Origin: Glutamicibacter mishrai
GTDB taxonomy: Bacteria; Actinomycetota; Actinomycetes; Actinomycetales; Micrococcaceae
Reading direction: 5' to 3'
NCBI RefSeq assembly: GCF_012221945.1
Contig: NZ_CP032549.1
Location: 496,001 to 560,000, forward strand
Length of the DNA: 64,000 nucleotides
The notes beneath the pieces were generated by a model, which did no database searches, was not told where the DNA came from, and was given only the letters and a program-made list of their open reading frames with translations. The translations under genes were made by a program, and so were the position numbers. Below, in pieces: positions 16,852-25,679 of this stretch (positions are counted from its first letter, which is position 1; every line of letters begins with the position of its first letter).

Positions 16852-17400
16852 TCAATTGTGCATGCCAAATGATAGGCCCGTGGACGAGCGGACATCGAAT
16901 CTCTTCCCGGGATATCGCAGCCCAGCAAAATAAATGTTCGTACGAGCAATGATTTCCTGGGCTGCGATTTTCGTTCCGCCCCAATCTGCATCCTAGGTGG
17001 TGTGAGCATCGACCACGCGCGTGACGTCTAAGCCCAACACGGCAGCACGTTGAGTTGTGATCCGGATACAGAAATCACTCTGGTCACCTGCCGCGACCAG
17101 AAGCTTCTCCCCCAGACGGTCGAAATCAGGAGTTAGGTCGCTCCGGGTGAACGAATCGCGATATTCCTTGCGAATAACCGGCTCGTTTGGCAGCCGAGTC
17201 AAGCCGCGGACAAGTTCCGAATCGGTGGTTCCCGCACCCACTGGATCGTGCACCACCGACACGACAGGAACTTCTTTTCCTCGCGCGCGTTCCACCAGCG
17301 AAGCCACACGCTGGATTGCCTCTTTTTCCTGGAAGCACCCGGAAACCGCGCCTTGTTGCATATCAACAATGAGAAGCACTGACCTGTCACCTGAAACCAT
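16852..17400 (-). pseudogene. Isochorismatase family cysteine hydrolase, interrupted by in-frame TAG
   Basis: From the ATG at 17400 the frame encodes an isochorismatase-like hydrolase with the full triad: Asp in LLIVDMQQGAV, Lys in VIRKEYRDSF, Cys in GDQSDFCIRITTQ. A TAG at 16993-16995 stops it after 135 residues (VVDAHTT). Beyond the TAG the same frame continues with clear homology ([22 protein letters not shown]) to a TGA at 16852. The paralogue at 30977-31516 runs through the same position with a Gly codon. The truncated product lacks the last helix/strand. Either a nonsense-mutated pseudogene or, less likely, read-through. Confidence 0.82.
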
Positions 17401-17608
17401 GTAGAAATCTTATTAGCGGATCACTACATATCTAGTCAGCTTATATTACTAACCACCCTTGGTTCGTAACTGATAAACCCGCAACAAAGAGGCGGTCACC
17501 CAGGACCTCCAACAGCCACTTATCGACAGCGCAACCGCACGCCACGTAAGGCCACCAGGCAATGGCAGGCCAGTGACATATCAACCGGCGCGTAACAACC
17601 CAGAGGGC

Positions 17609-18061
17609 ATGAAGAATATGGATCAAGAACAGAAAACCGATTTGGGAATGTCTCTTTTCATCCCCTATCGCCACACCGAGGACCGCATGTTCAAAGCGGT
17701 CCAGGATGCCGGCTTCAACGACTGGACGCTCGCACAGTGCAGAGTGCTGCAGCGCATTTCGCCTGAAGGATCCCGCCTTACAGATCTTGCCGACCAGGCC
17801 CAAATGAGCAAACAGAGCGCGGGGGTTCTCGTTGACCAGCTGGAAAAGCTGGGATACGTGGCTCGAATTCCCGATCCTTCCGACGGTCGCGCCCGGCTCA
17901 TAGTTCTCGAAAAGCGTGGATTGGACGCGGTCAAAGTCGCCATGGCCACAATGGATGCGATCCATGCGGAATGGAGGGAATACCTGGGGTCGCGAAACTT
18001 TGCACTACTGGAAGACCTCCTGTGGCAACTGCGCGAAATCACCGATCCTTACACCGGGTAA
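17609..18061 (+). CDS. MarR family transcriptional regulator
   Basis: About 150 residues (start 17609, or 17618 with GAGGG 10 bases upstream). Winged-helix DNA-binding region: SRLTDLADQAQMSKQSAGVLVDQLEKLGYVARIPDPSDGRARLIVL, the canonical MarR recognition helix and wing (D-x-R-x-R). It is followed on the same strand by an NAD(P)-binding protein, with a 190-base intergenic region rich in ATTGAC inverted repeats, so it probably controls that gene and possibly itself. Confidence 0.88.
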   Translation: MKNMDQEQKTDLGMSLFIPYRHTEDRMFKAVQDAGFNDWTLAQCRVLQRISPEGSRLTDLADQAQMSKQSAGVLVDQLEKLGYVARIPDPSDGRARLIVLEKRGLDAVKVAMATMDAIHAEWREYLGSRNFALLEDLLWQLREITDPYTG

Positions 18062-18096
18062 AACCCTTGAAGGTTATCAACTAACTTATTGGCATG

Positions 18097-18127
18097 GTCA
18101 ATAACATTGACTAAAGCAGTCAATGTT
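18097..18127. promoter_or_regulatory. Overlapping ATTGAC inverted repeats, likely MarR operator
   Basis: Three half-sites in a row: GTCAAT-AAC-ATTGAC (18097-18111) and a perfect 10-bp repeat AACATTGACT-AAAGC-AGTCAATGTT (18103-18127) that shares the middle half. The array lies just after the MarR gene and before the NAD(P)-binding gene. Confidence 0.65.
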
Positions 18128-18136
18128 CCTGACGAT

Positions 18137-18158
18137 ATATCGCTGAATATTGCGATAT
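18137..18158. promoter_or_regulatory. Second inverted repeat upstream of NAD(P)-binding gene
   Basis: ATATCGC, 8 bases, GCGATAT. AT-rich flanks suggest a regulatory dyad or 5' leader hairpin rather than a terminator. Confidence 0.4.
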
Positions 18159-18252
18159 CTCCCCTGACCGTTGCGCAACACACTCCTTGCAGCGCGACCC
18201 CCTCATCGGACTCACGTCATGCCATGAATTTTTCAGTAGAAAGAGAACCGTC

Positions 18253-18885
18253 ATGAAACTGCTTGTTATCGGCGCAACCGGACGCACAGGTGCCCTGCTC
18301 ATCACCAAGGCACTCGACGAGGGGCACGAAGTCACTGCCCTGGTTCGAAACGCCAAGGTCGACATCGACCCGCGAGTCCAGATTGTCCAGGGCAGCGTCA
18401 CCGACGCCAATGCCATTGCCAACGCAGCAACCGGGCACGATGCGATCATTAGCGCATTGGGTGTCCGTAGCATCAGCGAGACTCCAACGCTGATAACTGA
18501 CATGGTCCGCGCTGTCATTGCCTCTTCCAAGATCTCAGGTGTTAACCGTTTCGTCTTGCTCTCTGCTTTTGGCGTAGGAGACTCCCTTGCCAAGGCCTCC
18601 TGGATTGCTTCGACGCTCTTCCGCACCATGCTGAAAAAGGTCTACGCCGACAAAGCCAACTCCGAACAGCTCTTGATCGCAAGTGACCTGGTTTGGACCC
18701 TTGAATACCCTGGTGCCTTGAACGATCACGCCGGGAAGTCGTACACAGCAACCGAGCTGGATAATGTTTCGAAGCTGCCGCTCGTTCCAGCAACGTCCCG
18801 TGCAAGCGTTGCCGACTTCCTTCTGCGTTCAGCCGTGGATGGAACATTTATTCGCCAGATCGCCGTCGTCACTGACAAGAAATAG
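18253..18885 (+). CDS. NAD(P)H-binding (atypical SDR) protein
   Basis: 210 residues, starting MKLLVIGATGRTG with the GxxGxxG NAD(P)-binding motif, followed by EVTALVRNAKVD, VQGSVTD, DAIISALG and VNRFVLLSAFGVGDS, a pattern of atypical SDR/NmrA-like or flavin-reductase-like proteins. Such proteins often serve quinone or flavin reduction or redox sensing in stress responses under MarR control. GAAAGAGAA precedes the ATG. The gene sits behind the MarR operator cluster. Confidence 0.85.
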   Translation: MKLLVIGATGRTGALLITKALDEGHEVTALVRNAKVDIDPRVQIVQGSVTDANAIANAATGHDAIISALGVRSISETPTLITDMVRAVIASSKISGVNRFVLLSAFGVGDSLAKASWIASTLFRTMLKKVYADKANSEQLLIASDLVWTLEYPGALNDHAGKSYTATELDNVSKLPLVPATSRASVADFLLRSAVDGTFIRQIAVVTDKK

Positions 18886-18892
18886 AGGTGCG

Positions 18893-18933
18893 TGCCCGGC
18901 CCACCCCTGGAAATCCAGCGAGATGACCGGGCA
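18893..18933. terminator. Convergent-gene hairpin
   Basis: Outer stem TGCCCGG / CCGGGCA with an inner CTGG-AAAT-CCAG stem between two convergent genes. There is no T-tract. Confidence 0.4.
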
Positions 18934-19003
18934 ACAAGCTCTCTAATCTGGCAATGCTCGCGCAAGAGATAGCGCACCACCGCCACAGCCTTCACGTCGC
19001 TCT

Positions 19004-19393
19004 TTACCGCGAGGCTGGCGTCATGATTTCGATACGATTGCCGAATCCGTCACGGGCATGAAATCGTACATACCCTTCGAAGGTATCGCGCTCCGCCCAG
19101 GACGATTCATAACCTTGGCTTTCTATCCTCTGTGCGGTTGCTTCCAGCTCCTCTAAAGAGTCGACAACAAGCCCAGGATGAGCTTTTCGAGCCGCAGAAA
19201 AAGGCTCATCAACGCCGAGATGGATTTCCGCGATGACGACGTCACCATCATAGGCTCGGAACCAGCAACCACCTCGACCTCTTAAAGAAGGTGGTTTCGT
19301 GGCCTCGTGAAGACCGAGAGCTTGGGCATAAAACCGGCGAGCTTCCTCTTCTTCTCCACTGGGCATCGAGATCTGTACGTGATGAAGTTTCAT
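19004..19393 (-). CDS. VOC family protein (glyoxalase-like)
   Basis: 129 residues: MKLHHVQISMPSGEEEEARRFYAQALGL, GCWFRAYDGDVVIAEIHLGV and FHARDGFGNRIEIMTP fit the single-domain VOC fold (metal/ligand His and Glu at both ends). GGAGG lies 5 bases before the ATG at 19393, which decides the start. The ligand is unknown. Neighbour on the same strand upstream is not present; convergent with the NAD(P)-binding gene. Confidence 0.85.
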   Translation of the reverse strand: MKLHHVQISMPSGEEEEARRFYAQALGLHEATKPPSLRGRGGCWFRAYDGDVVIAEIHLGVDEPFSAARKAHPGLVVDSLEELEATAQRIESQGYESSWAERDTFEGYVRFHARDGFGNRIEIMTPASR

Positions 19394-19477
19394 CTTGGCC
19401 TCCAACTGTAGAACTGCGAGTGGTTCAAAGCTTGATTGGATCAGCACAAATGCAAACCGCGCCGTGAACTTCCATAT

Positions 19478-20251
19478 TTATTTTGGTTGCAGCATTCGCT
19501 TGGCGAGCGGTGCCATGAACCGAGGCGGCAAAAGTCGAGCCAGCAATGCACTCGCCTTGTTCATCCCGCCATCAATGACGGCAGGTCCGTTGGCTTCCAG
19601 CGCCGACAAGGCAGTCCAAGCGACTTGCTCCGGCTGCCGTTTTCCGCGTGCAGGTGCAGAGTTCATGGGAGTCAAGGTCGGTCCAGGGCTGACAGCCACT
19701 ACCCGCACCCCGCTATCGCGGGTCTCCGCCCACAAAGCCTGGGTAAAAGACAGCACATATGCTTTTGATGCTGCATAGACGGCCAAAAGCGGGGCCGGGC
19801 TATAGGCTCCCGTGCTGGCTACGTTGATGATCGCCCCGTGCCCTCGTCGGACCATATCGGCGACAACCATTGTGGTTAATTCAGTCAGCGCCCCGACGTT
19901 CAGATCAACAAGCTGCCTCAGGATGGCAGGCTCGTATTCGGCAACCAAGTCCTTGGAACTCGTTCCTGCGCTGTTGACCAGCATCTCGATATCGATTCCC
20001 ACCTCGGCGACTTTTGCGATCAATTCGCTAGCAGCTCCCGGGCTATGGAGATTCGAGGCAATGTTTTCGCCAGTCACGCCATGATTCTGGCTCAGTCCAG
20101 CGGCCGTCTGTTCGAGTCGATCCGATGCCCGAGCCACCAGAATGATGTTGGCACCGGCGGCAGCAAGCTCGTTGGCAATTGCCACCCCGATGCCACTCGA
20201 CCCTCCAGTGACCAGTGCGTATTTTCCCGCCATTTCGCTCAAGGTCGTCAT
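19478..20251 (-). CDS. Short-chain dehydrogenase/reductase (SDR)
   Basis: 257 residues: LVTGGSSGIGVAIANELAAAG, MLVNSAGTSS, INVASTGAYSP and YAASKAYVLSFTQAL give cofactor site, catalytic Ser and YxxxK. It is related to the SDR at 15036-15833 (same YxATKA/YAASKA..LSFTEAL block). NAD(P)-dependent oxidoreductase of unknown substrate, intact among several damaged neighbours. Confidence 0.88.
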   Translation of the reverse strand: MTTLSEMAGKYALVTGGSSGIGVAIANELAAAGANIILVARASDRLEQTAAGLSQNHGVTGENIASNLHSPGAASELIAKVAEVGIDIEMLVNSAGTSSKDLVAEYEPAILRQLVDLNVGALTELTTMVVADMVRRGHGAIINVASTGAYSPAPLLAVYAASKAYVLSFTQALWAETRDSGVRVVAVSPGPTLTPMNSAPARGKRQPEQVAWTALSALEANGPAVIDGGMNKASALLARLLPPRFMAPLAKRMLQPK

Positions 20252-20339
20252 GGCCTCAGCCTATACCTTCGTGTTGGCGTAAGTTCCCTGGCCTAGCGCA
20301 TGCGGCGCTTGATATCTCTGTTGGCGTATTGCTGCTGGA

Positions 20340-21150
20340 TCAGCGGATGAAAATGCTCTTCAAGCGCGACAGCAAGCCCCGTGGCTTTTGAGAGCCGCGC
20401 TCTTCGAATTCAGCAAATTCCATCGCAATGTCGTCTTGGACATCAAAGGCCCTGAGGACTTCGCTGATTTGGCCGATGACCAGAAGGTCTATATGGATTC
20501 CAGTGATCTCGCCCTGTGCATCCCTCGTTTCCAGCACTGGAAAAACCCGGTCGGGACGAGGCAATGAGCATTGCGATATTCTCGCCATTGCTTGCCATGG
20601 GCAGCGGGGTGATCAGCGAACCGAGCGGGCCATCAATTTCGGTGTCCATCCGATCGAACCAGCCAGAAGCATCACTGGGAGATATGACGGACTCGAACCA
20701 GGTGGCAGGGTCTGCTGGCATGCCTGGGGCGATAGCCTCGGCATCCGTGATCGCCACGCTGGACATGTCCGAAGACGGGATTCCGCGAAGGTCTGGTAAT
20801 CCCGAAACACCGGCAATGGCACGAGTCCCAGCGTCCAAGCCCGTTTGGAGGAATTGCGCAGGTGCCACGGAAACGGTTGGTTCATCAGAAATGACAAGAC
20901 TCAGGTAAGCAGGTCGGCTCAAGGAGTAGTCATAGCTTTCCGGAACATGCGCGATAGTCGCAACAACCCGATGGTCGCCGGCAGGCACGTTAATCATCCC
21001 AGGTGTCTGCAACAACAGCGGATCGCATACGGCCGCTATGCCCGAGCGGATATGCAGTTCTCCGAGTTCGTGCGCTTTGAATCTTGCCGGTTGCCCGTCA
21101 GGAAGCCTGAACACACCCGAACGCAAAGCAAATAGCTGATCCACGTACAT
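20340..21150 (-). pseudogene. DUF4241 family gene with one-base frameshift
   Basis: The N-terminal frame (from 21150) reads a DUF4241 protein: FRLPDGQPARFKAHELGELH, VPAGDHRVVATIAHV, GLDAGTRAIAGVSGL and NGENIAMLIASSRPG. At about 20545-20560 homology switches to the +1 frame (RVFPVLETRDAQGEITGIHIDLLV) and ends at 20340. The span is 811 bases, one more than a multiple of three, consistent with one inserted base in the CCCGACCGGG stretch. DUF4241 proteins are of unknown function. Probably inactive, unless the shift is a sequencing error. Confidence 0.75.
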
Positions 21151-21285
21151 GACATTCCCGCTTCCTGCCCCAAGGCGGATAGGCCGTCCTCCAACTGTCT
21201 ACAGCGTAGCCGACCCCGCTGTTGCAGCTGCATCTATTCCGGCCGGTCATATTCAATTTCGAGATCCAACAGGCACAATGGAACT

Positions 21286-21789
21286 ATGAATGCCCACGCA
21301 ATATTTGCAGATTTTATCCAACGTCCTATCGATGCAGCTCATCGCCTCCCGGAGCTAACCGGCGAACAGCTGAATGCGCATCCAGAGAATCATCCGAATT
21401 CTATTGCTTGGTTGCTGTGGCACACCGGCCGCGAAATTGATGTCCAGCTATCCCACCTCTACGGCAAGCCTGAAGTCTGGGAGTCCTTCCGCGAACGTTT
21501 TGATTTGGGTGAACTTGGCGATTCCGTGGGTTATGGGCACACCACTGAGCAGGCCCGCAAGATTCAGGTTTCAGATCGACAGCTTTTGGTGGACTACGTG
21601 GAAGCCTGCCTTCGAGCACTCGCGGACTACATCAATGTGTTGGCCGAAACCGATCTGGATGAGGTTATCGACACCAGCTGGGAGACACCGGTGACCCGTG
21701 GCGTGCGTCTGGTTTCCATCGTCGATGACGCCACTCAGCACATTGGCCAGGCTGCTTATGTTGCCGGAGCGGTGACGGCTGCAAGCTAG
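21286..21789 (+). CDS. DinB/DUF664 family protein (mycothiol-transferase-like)
   Basis: 167 residues. The helical-bundle DinB fold is recognised by ITWLLWHTGREIDVQL-like SIAWLLWHTGREID and DDATQHIGQAAYVAG, which carry the metal-binding His residues at equivalent positions of the actinobacterial mycothiol S-transferase/maleylpyruvate-isomerase-like group. It probably conjugates mycothiol to electrophiles, but this is an inference from family membership. Monocistronic. Confidence 0.8.
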   Translation: MNAHAIFADFIQRPIDAAHRLPELTGEQLNAHPENHPNSIAWLLWHTGREIDVQLSHLYGKPEVWESFRERFDLGELGDSVGYGHTTEQARKIQVSDRQLLVDYVEACLRALADYINVLAETDLDEVIDTSWETPVTRGVRLVSIVDDATQHIGQAAYVAGAVTAAS

Positions 21790-21858
21790 CTCCCATCGAA
21801 GTGCGGCCCGCAATGAATCGAGGCTTAATGGTGCACGCGGCGCAGTACTCCCCTGCGC

Positions 21859-22902
21859 TCACAACGGCTTGACCATGATCAAGCACGGCGTTTCAGGTCC
21901 CCAGAGATCAGTTTCCTCCAGGGCGAGAAAACCGCAACCCTCATAAAAATGGCGTGTCCTGGCGTATCCAGCATCTGGGTGCGATGGGCCGAGAGTCTTG
22001 ACTTCCAAAAGGCGTGCACCTCTGGCACGAGCATCAGCCTCGATGGCTGTCATCATCGCGGTGCCGACGCCGGTTCCGTGCGCCTGGCGGTCCACGAGCA
22101 TCAAGTGGATTTCGGCAACGTGCCGGAAGTGCCGGTCAACAAGCGTCACGCCGAGAACAGCTCCTGACTCATCGCGGACTGTCCAGGTCTCCTTGGCTTG
22201 AGCAGCTTCGATGTACTCTTTGTTCGTTTCCGGCTGGCCAAACCATTCGGGCACCGTGGCCAACAATCGTTCCACATCCTTCGGAACTGGTTCATCTAGG
22301 CGAGCTATGCGGGCTTTCTTGGCGCCTTGGTAATCAAGTCGCTCCTCCCAGTCCTGGCGAAGCAATCCATAGACCCAGGAATCCGAAGTATCTCCGTTGA
22401 CGGTGCAGTCCTGGCGCAGGGTGCCTTCAAGCCGAAATCCGAGTTTCTCCAGGACTCTGGCCGAGGCAATATTGCGCGTATCCGCTTCAGCTTGGACTCG
22501 GTTTAGATCAACAGTTTGATAGGCCCAGCCCAGCAAGGCCTCGACCGCTTCAGTGGCATATCCCCGGCCCCAGGATGCTTCGCTGAGGCAATAGCCTACG
22601 GACGCGCTACGGAATTCCGGGTTCCACGAATTGAAGGTGCACCATCCCAGGAACGCGGAGTCCGATTGTCGTTCAATGACCAGCCGGGTTCCTGTTCCTT
22701 CATCGGCCATTCGCGCGTTGCCTTCCATGAATCTGGCGATCGACGACTGATCGCTCCAAGGCGGAGAATCCCAGTAGCGCAGCACCTTTGCGTTACTCTG
22801 CAATGCGTAGAGATTGGAGCCATCCGATTCGGCAAAACCCCGCAGCCTCAGGCGCGCAGTCTGCAAAGTTGGAACGGGCAATGCTGATACGGGCTTAGTC
22901 AT
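21859..22902 (-). CDS. Double GNAT acetyltransferase (two domains fused)
   Basis: 347 residues from the ATG at 22902 (alternative 22911). The first domain, ~residues 10-180, is RimJ/RimL-like (GYCLSEASWGRGYATEAVEALLGWAY, NIASARVLEKLGF). The second, ~205-347, is a different GNAT (HLMLVDRQAHGTGVGTAMMTAIE, RTRHFYEGCGF). No stop or frameshift separates them, so it is a true fusion. Substrates are unknown; two-domain GNATs include resistance and mycothiol-synthase enzymes, but the sequence does not identify either. Confidence 0.82.
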   Translation of the reverse strand: MTKPVSALPVPTLQTARLRLRGFAESDGSNLYALQSNAKVLRYWDSPPWSDQSSIARFMEGNARMADEGTGTRLVIERQSDSAFLGWCTFNSWNPEFRSASVGYCLSEASWGRGYATEAVEALLGWAYQTVDLNRVQAEADTRNIASARVLEKLGFRLEGTLRQDCTVNGDTSDSWVYGLLRQDWEERLDYQGAKKARIARLDEPVPKDVERLLATVPEWFGQPETNKEYIEAAQAKETWTVRDESGAVLGVTLVDRHFRHVAEIHLMLVDRQAHGTGVGTAMMTAIEADARARGARLLEVKTLGPSHPDAGYARTRHFYEGCGFLALEETDLWGPETPCLIMVKPL

Positions 22903-23064
22903 GCAATGCATACTGCCACGAATCCAGCACCGCCACGAGGCCCCCAAGCTCGCTCGTTGCCAAAGTACCGGTCGAGGAAAAGCCTTGCCCAGCGTCAAAA
23001 TCGGAAGGTAGTCTACCGTCTAAGCGCCGCTCGGCGCCCTCTCCTATCATCGACAGGCGACCCC

Positions 23065-23352
23065 ATGTCCTTCCAAGCGTATTTGGACACTATCGAGAAA
23101 AAGACAGGCCTGACTCCGCGACAGCTCATAGCCATCGCCCATGAGAAGGGGCTCGATGCGCCCGGGACCAAAGCATCCGAGATCTTGGCTTGGTTGAAGG
23201 ACGACTACGAACTGGGTCGCGGGCACGGCATGGCGCTAGTGCATGTCATTCAAAAGGACCCAACGATCAGCAGTAAACATGTCGGCAGTGGCGGCACGCA
23301 CAGCGACGAGTCGGATACTTTGTGGCTCGATGGCATCGCGACCAAGCCCTAG
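23065..23352 (+). CDS. DUF4287 domain-containing protein
   Basis: 95 residues: MSFQAYLDTIEKKTGLTPRQLIAIAHEKG then TKASEILAWLKDDYELGRGHGMALVHVI, the full DUF4287 signature. The function is unknown. The start is the ATG that begins the domain; AGGCGA lies upstream, and the longer frame to 22906 is antisense to the GNAT promoter. Confidence 0.82.
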   Translation: MSFQAYLDTIEKKTGLTPRQLIAIAHEKGLDAPGTKASEILAWLKDDYELGRGHGMALVHVIQKDPTISSKHVGSGGTHSDESDTLWLDGIATKP

Positions 23353-23492
23353 TTTCCAGCGGTCCCCCGCACATGATCCCGCACTCACAATTCAGCGCGA
23401 GGAGTTGCTGAAACTGGCTGTCTGACCACTGCTTTCGGAGTAGTCTGACACATACGCCGCTGTCCTGCCCCCCCGAGGAAGAGGGATTTTTA

Positions 23493-24461
23493 ATGCCACT
23501 CGCCCATCCGCGACCGCCCTTCGATCCAGAATTAGAAGCAATTCTTTCTTCTGCCGAAGCCCAGCTTCCGCCAACGCTGACGGCAGAGATGATTCCGCTG
23601 CTTCGACAAGCCAATCCTGTCGAGGTTCCACCGGAGGAAGTGCTGGCTGGGACGGGCATCGTTCGCCGCGATGTCACGATCCCAGGTTTCGAGGGCGCGG
23701 AGATCGAGATATCGGTTTTGCAGCGTGAAGGGCGCACAGGGCGCGGACCTGGAATCTATTACCCCCATGGCGGAGGGATGGTCATCGACGACCGATGGGC
23801 AGGGTTGAGCCAGTTCCTGCCATGGGTCATCGAAAACGACGCGGTGGCAATCACCGTCGAATATCGCCTGGCTCCCGAATTCCCCGACCCCTATCCTGTC
23901 GAAGACGCCTACGCCGGCTTGCTGTGGACCAGTGAGCATGGCGAGGAGCTCGGCATCGATCCCGACCGCCTCATTATTGCCGGCGCCAGTGCAGGCGGTG
24001 GATTGGCTGCGGGCATCGCTCTGCTAGCCAGGGACCGCAAGGGCCCAGCACTGGCAGGCCAGGTGCTCATCTATCCGATGCTTGATGACCGGGACGCTAC
24101 GGTCTCTACAGTGCAGATTGATGGAGAAGGGATTTGGGACCGGGGCAGCAACATCTTGGGCTGGAGCGCACTGCTCGGCGAGCGCAAGGGCACCGACGAG
24201 GTGTCCACCTATGCCGCACCGGCGCGCGCGACGGATTTGTCTGGTCTGCCTCCGGCCTATATCGATTGTGGTTCGGCAGAAGTGTTCCGGGATGAAGACG
24301 TCGCCTACGCGACATTGCTCTGGCAGAGCGGCGTCCAAGCTGAGCTTCATGTGTGGCCCGGCGGCTACCACGGCTTTGACATGAGCGCTCCGGATTCCGT
24401 GTTGGGCAAGAAGATGATTTCCACCCGCAGCCAATGGATTGCGCAGATCCTGAAAGGCTAG
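23493..24461 (+). CDS. Alpha/beta hydrolase, hormone-sensitive-lipase (HSL) type
   Basis: 322 residues. Oxyanion motif YYPHGGGMVIDD, nucleophile G-x-S-x-G in IIAGASAGGGLAAG (Ser ~161), acid loop ..YIDCGSAEVFRDED and catalytic His in WPGGYHGFDM. This is the HSL/carboxylesterase family acting on small esters. GAGGAAGAGGGA lies 6 bases before the ATG. Intracellular, no signal peptide. Substrate unknown. Confidence 0.88.
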   Translation: MPLAHPRPPFDPELEAILSSAEAQLPPTLTAEMIPLLRQANPVEVPPEEVLAGTGIVRRDVTIPGFEGAEIEISVLQREGRTGRGPGIYYPHGGGMVIDDRWAGLSQFLPWVIENDAVAITVEYRLAPEFPDPYPVEDAYAGLLWTSEHGEELGIDPDRLIIAGASAGGGLAAGIALLARDRKGPALAGQVLIYPMLDDRDATVSTVQIDGEGIWDRGSNILGWSALLGERKGTDEVSTYAAPARATDLSGLPPAYIDCGSAEVFRDEDVAYATLLWQSGVQAELHVWPGGYHGFDMSAPDSVLGKKMISTRSQWIAQILKG

Positions 24462-24506
24462 GTCTTTCCTCTTCTGCATGGCCTTGGGCCTTGTTAACAT
24501 GAGCTT

Positions 24507-24827
24507 ATGACGAGCACTGACGGCAAGGCTGATGCGCTGGTGTGGGTCGCTCTGATCCACACGCCGGGTCCGACCGCGACAAGCCCGATGTCAAAGGATC
24601 CCCGCTTCGTGAAGCATCTGGCCGTCCTCCGCTCGCTGGCGCAGGAGGGCTGGCTCGTCGCGGCCGGTTCTTTTAGCGACGCTGATGGCGAGGGAATGAC
24701 CGTCGTTCGCGTACCCCATTCTGTGGGCATTCAAAAGATTTCAACGCTGGCTCGCGCCGATGAGTCCGTGACATCCGGGTTGTTCGACGTACGCATCCGG
24801 CCGTGGAATTTCGCTATGACCGGCTAA
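24507..24827 (+). CDS. YciI family protein
   Basis: 106 residues: VALIHTPGP, DPRFVKHLAVLRSLAQEGWLVAAGSFSDADGEGMTVVRV and LFDVRIRPWNFAM fit the YciI ferredoxin-like fold (His and Asp pair). The biochemical role is unclear in most members. It starts 45 bases after the hydrolase and may be in the same transcript. Confidence 0.78.
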   Translation: MTSTDGKADALVWVALIHTPGPTATSPMSKDPRFVKHLAVLRSLAQEGWLVAAGSFSDADGEGMTVVRVPHSVGIQKISTLARADESVTSGLFDVRIRPWNFAMTG

Positions 24828-24843
24828 GGACACGCGCTTCGCC

Positions 24844-25654
24844 CTAGTCGTCGAGATCAGACATATCCAGCACGAAGCGATACCGGACGTCGCCGCGGGC
24901 CAAACGTTCAAGTGCCTCTTCGACTCGCGTGGAAGGCAGTACCTCGACGTCCGCAACCACCTGGTGTTCAGCACAGAATTCCAGCAGTTCCGCAGTCCGT
25001 CGGCGGTCGCCGCTTCCCGCTGACGATAGCTTCTTGCGTCCGATCAGCTGGTCGGTGGCTGCTAGCGATACGTCGCCGAGGTATCCGAGCAGGCACAGTT
25101 CCCCATCCAGCGCCAGCAGCGAAAGGTATGGCGCCAATTCGTGATTGACTGCCACAGTATCGAGGATGACATCGAATTGCCCACGCACTGCTGACATGGC
25201 GGCCTCGTCGGTCGAGAGCAACAATCGCTGTGAGCCCAAGCGTGCAACATCTTCGGCTTTGTCTGCGGTGCGGCTGATGACCGTGGTGTCAGCACCCAAG
25301 ACAACCGCCAATTTGACGGCGAGGTGGCCTAGACCGCCAAGTCCCACGACGGCTACCCGCGTGCCAAGGCCCACGTTCATGGCGCGCAATGGCTCCCATA
25401 CGGTCACCCCGGCACACATCAACGGTGCGGCAACGGCGGCGAAGGCCTGATCGCGATCGGCGATATCCGTTGCCAGAGCCAAGGCGCTGCCGCCGGCTGC
25501 TTCAATTTCTGCTACCAGTGTTGCCAGTCGATCCTTGCGCCTGGCAACCAGTGCTACCGATGCGCCCCTGGCGGGCAAGCTCCAATGCGGTGGCGTGCCC
25601 GATGCCGCTACTGGCACCGGTGACAATTGCTACGGTTCCGTTCAACTTGTTCAC
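24844..25654 (-). pseudogene. Chimera of SDR 5' part and zinc-type alcohol dehydrogenase 3' part, frameshifted
   Basis: From GTG 25654 (AGGGAG upstream) the frame encodes an SDR start (KLNGTVAIVTGASSGIGHATALELARQG). At the CCCC run 25565-25568 the frame shifts by one inserted base and SDR sequence continues (ASVALVARRKDRLATLV..ALATDIADRDQAFAAVA). The next residues (APLMCAGVTVWEPLRAMNVG..VAVVGLGGLGHLAVKLAV) belong to a medium-chain alcohol dehydrogenase, which runs to the stop. The SDR catalytic Ser/Tyr and the ADH zinc-binding N-terminal half are both missing. Span 811 bases = 3n+1. The product, if any, could not be either enzyme. Confidence 0.8.
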
Positions 25655-25679
25655 TTGAACGCTCCCTTCGTGGTTTGTT

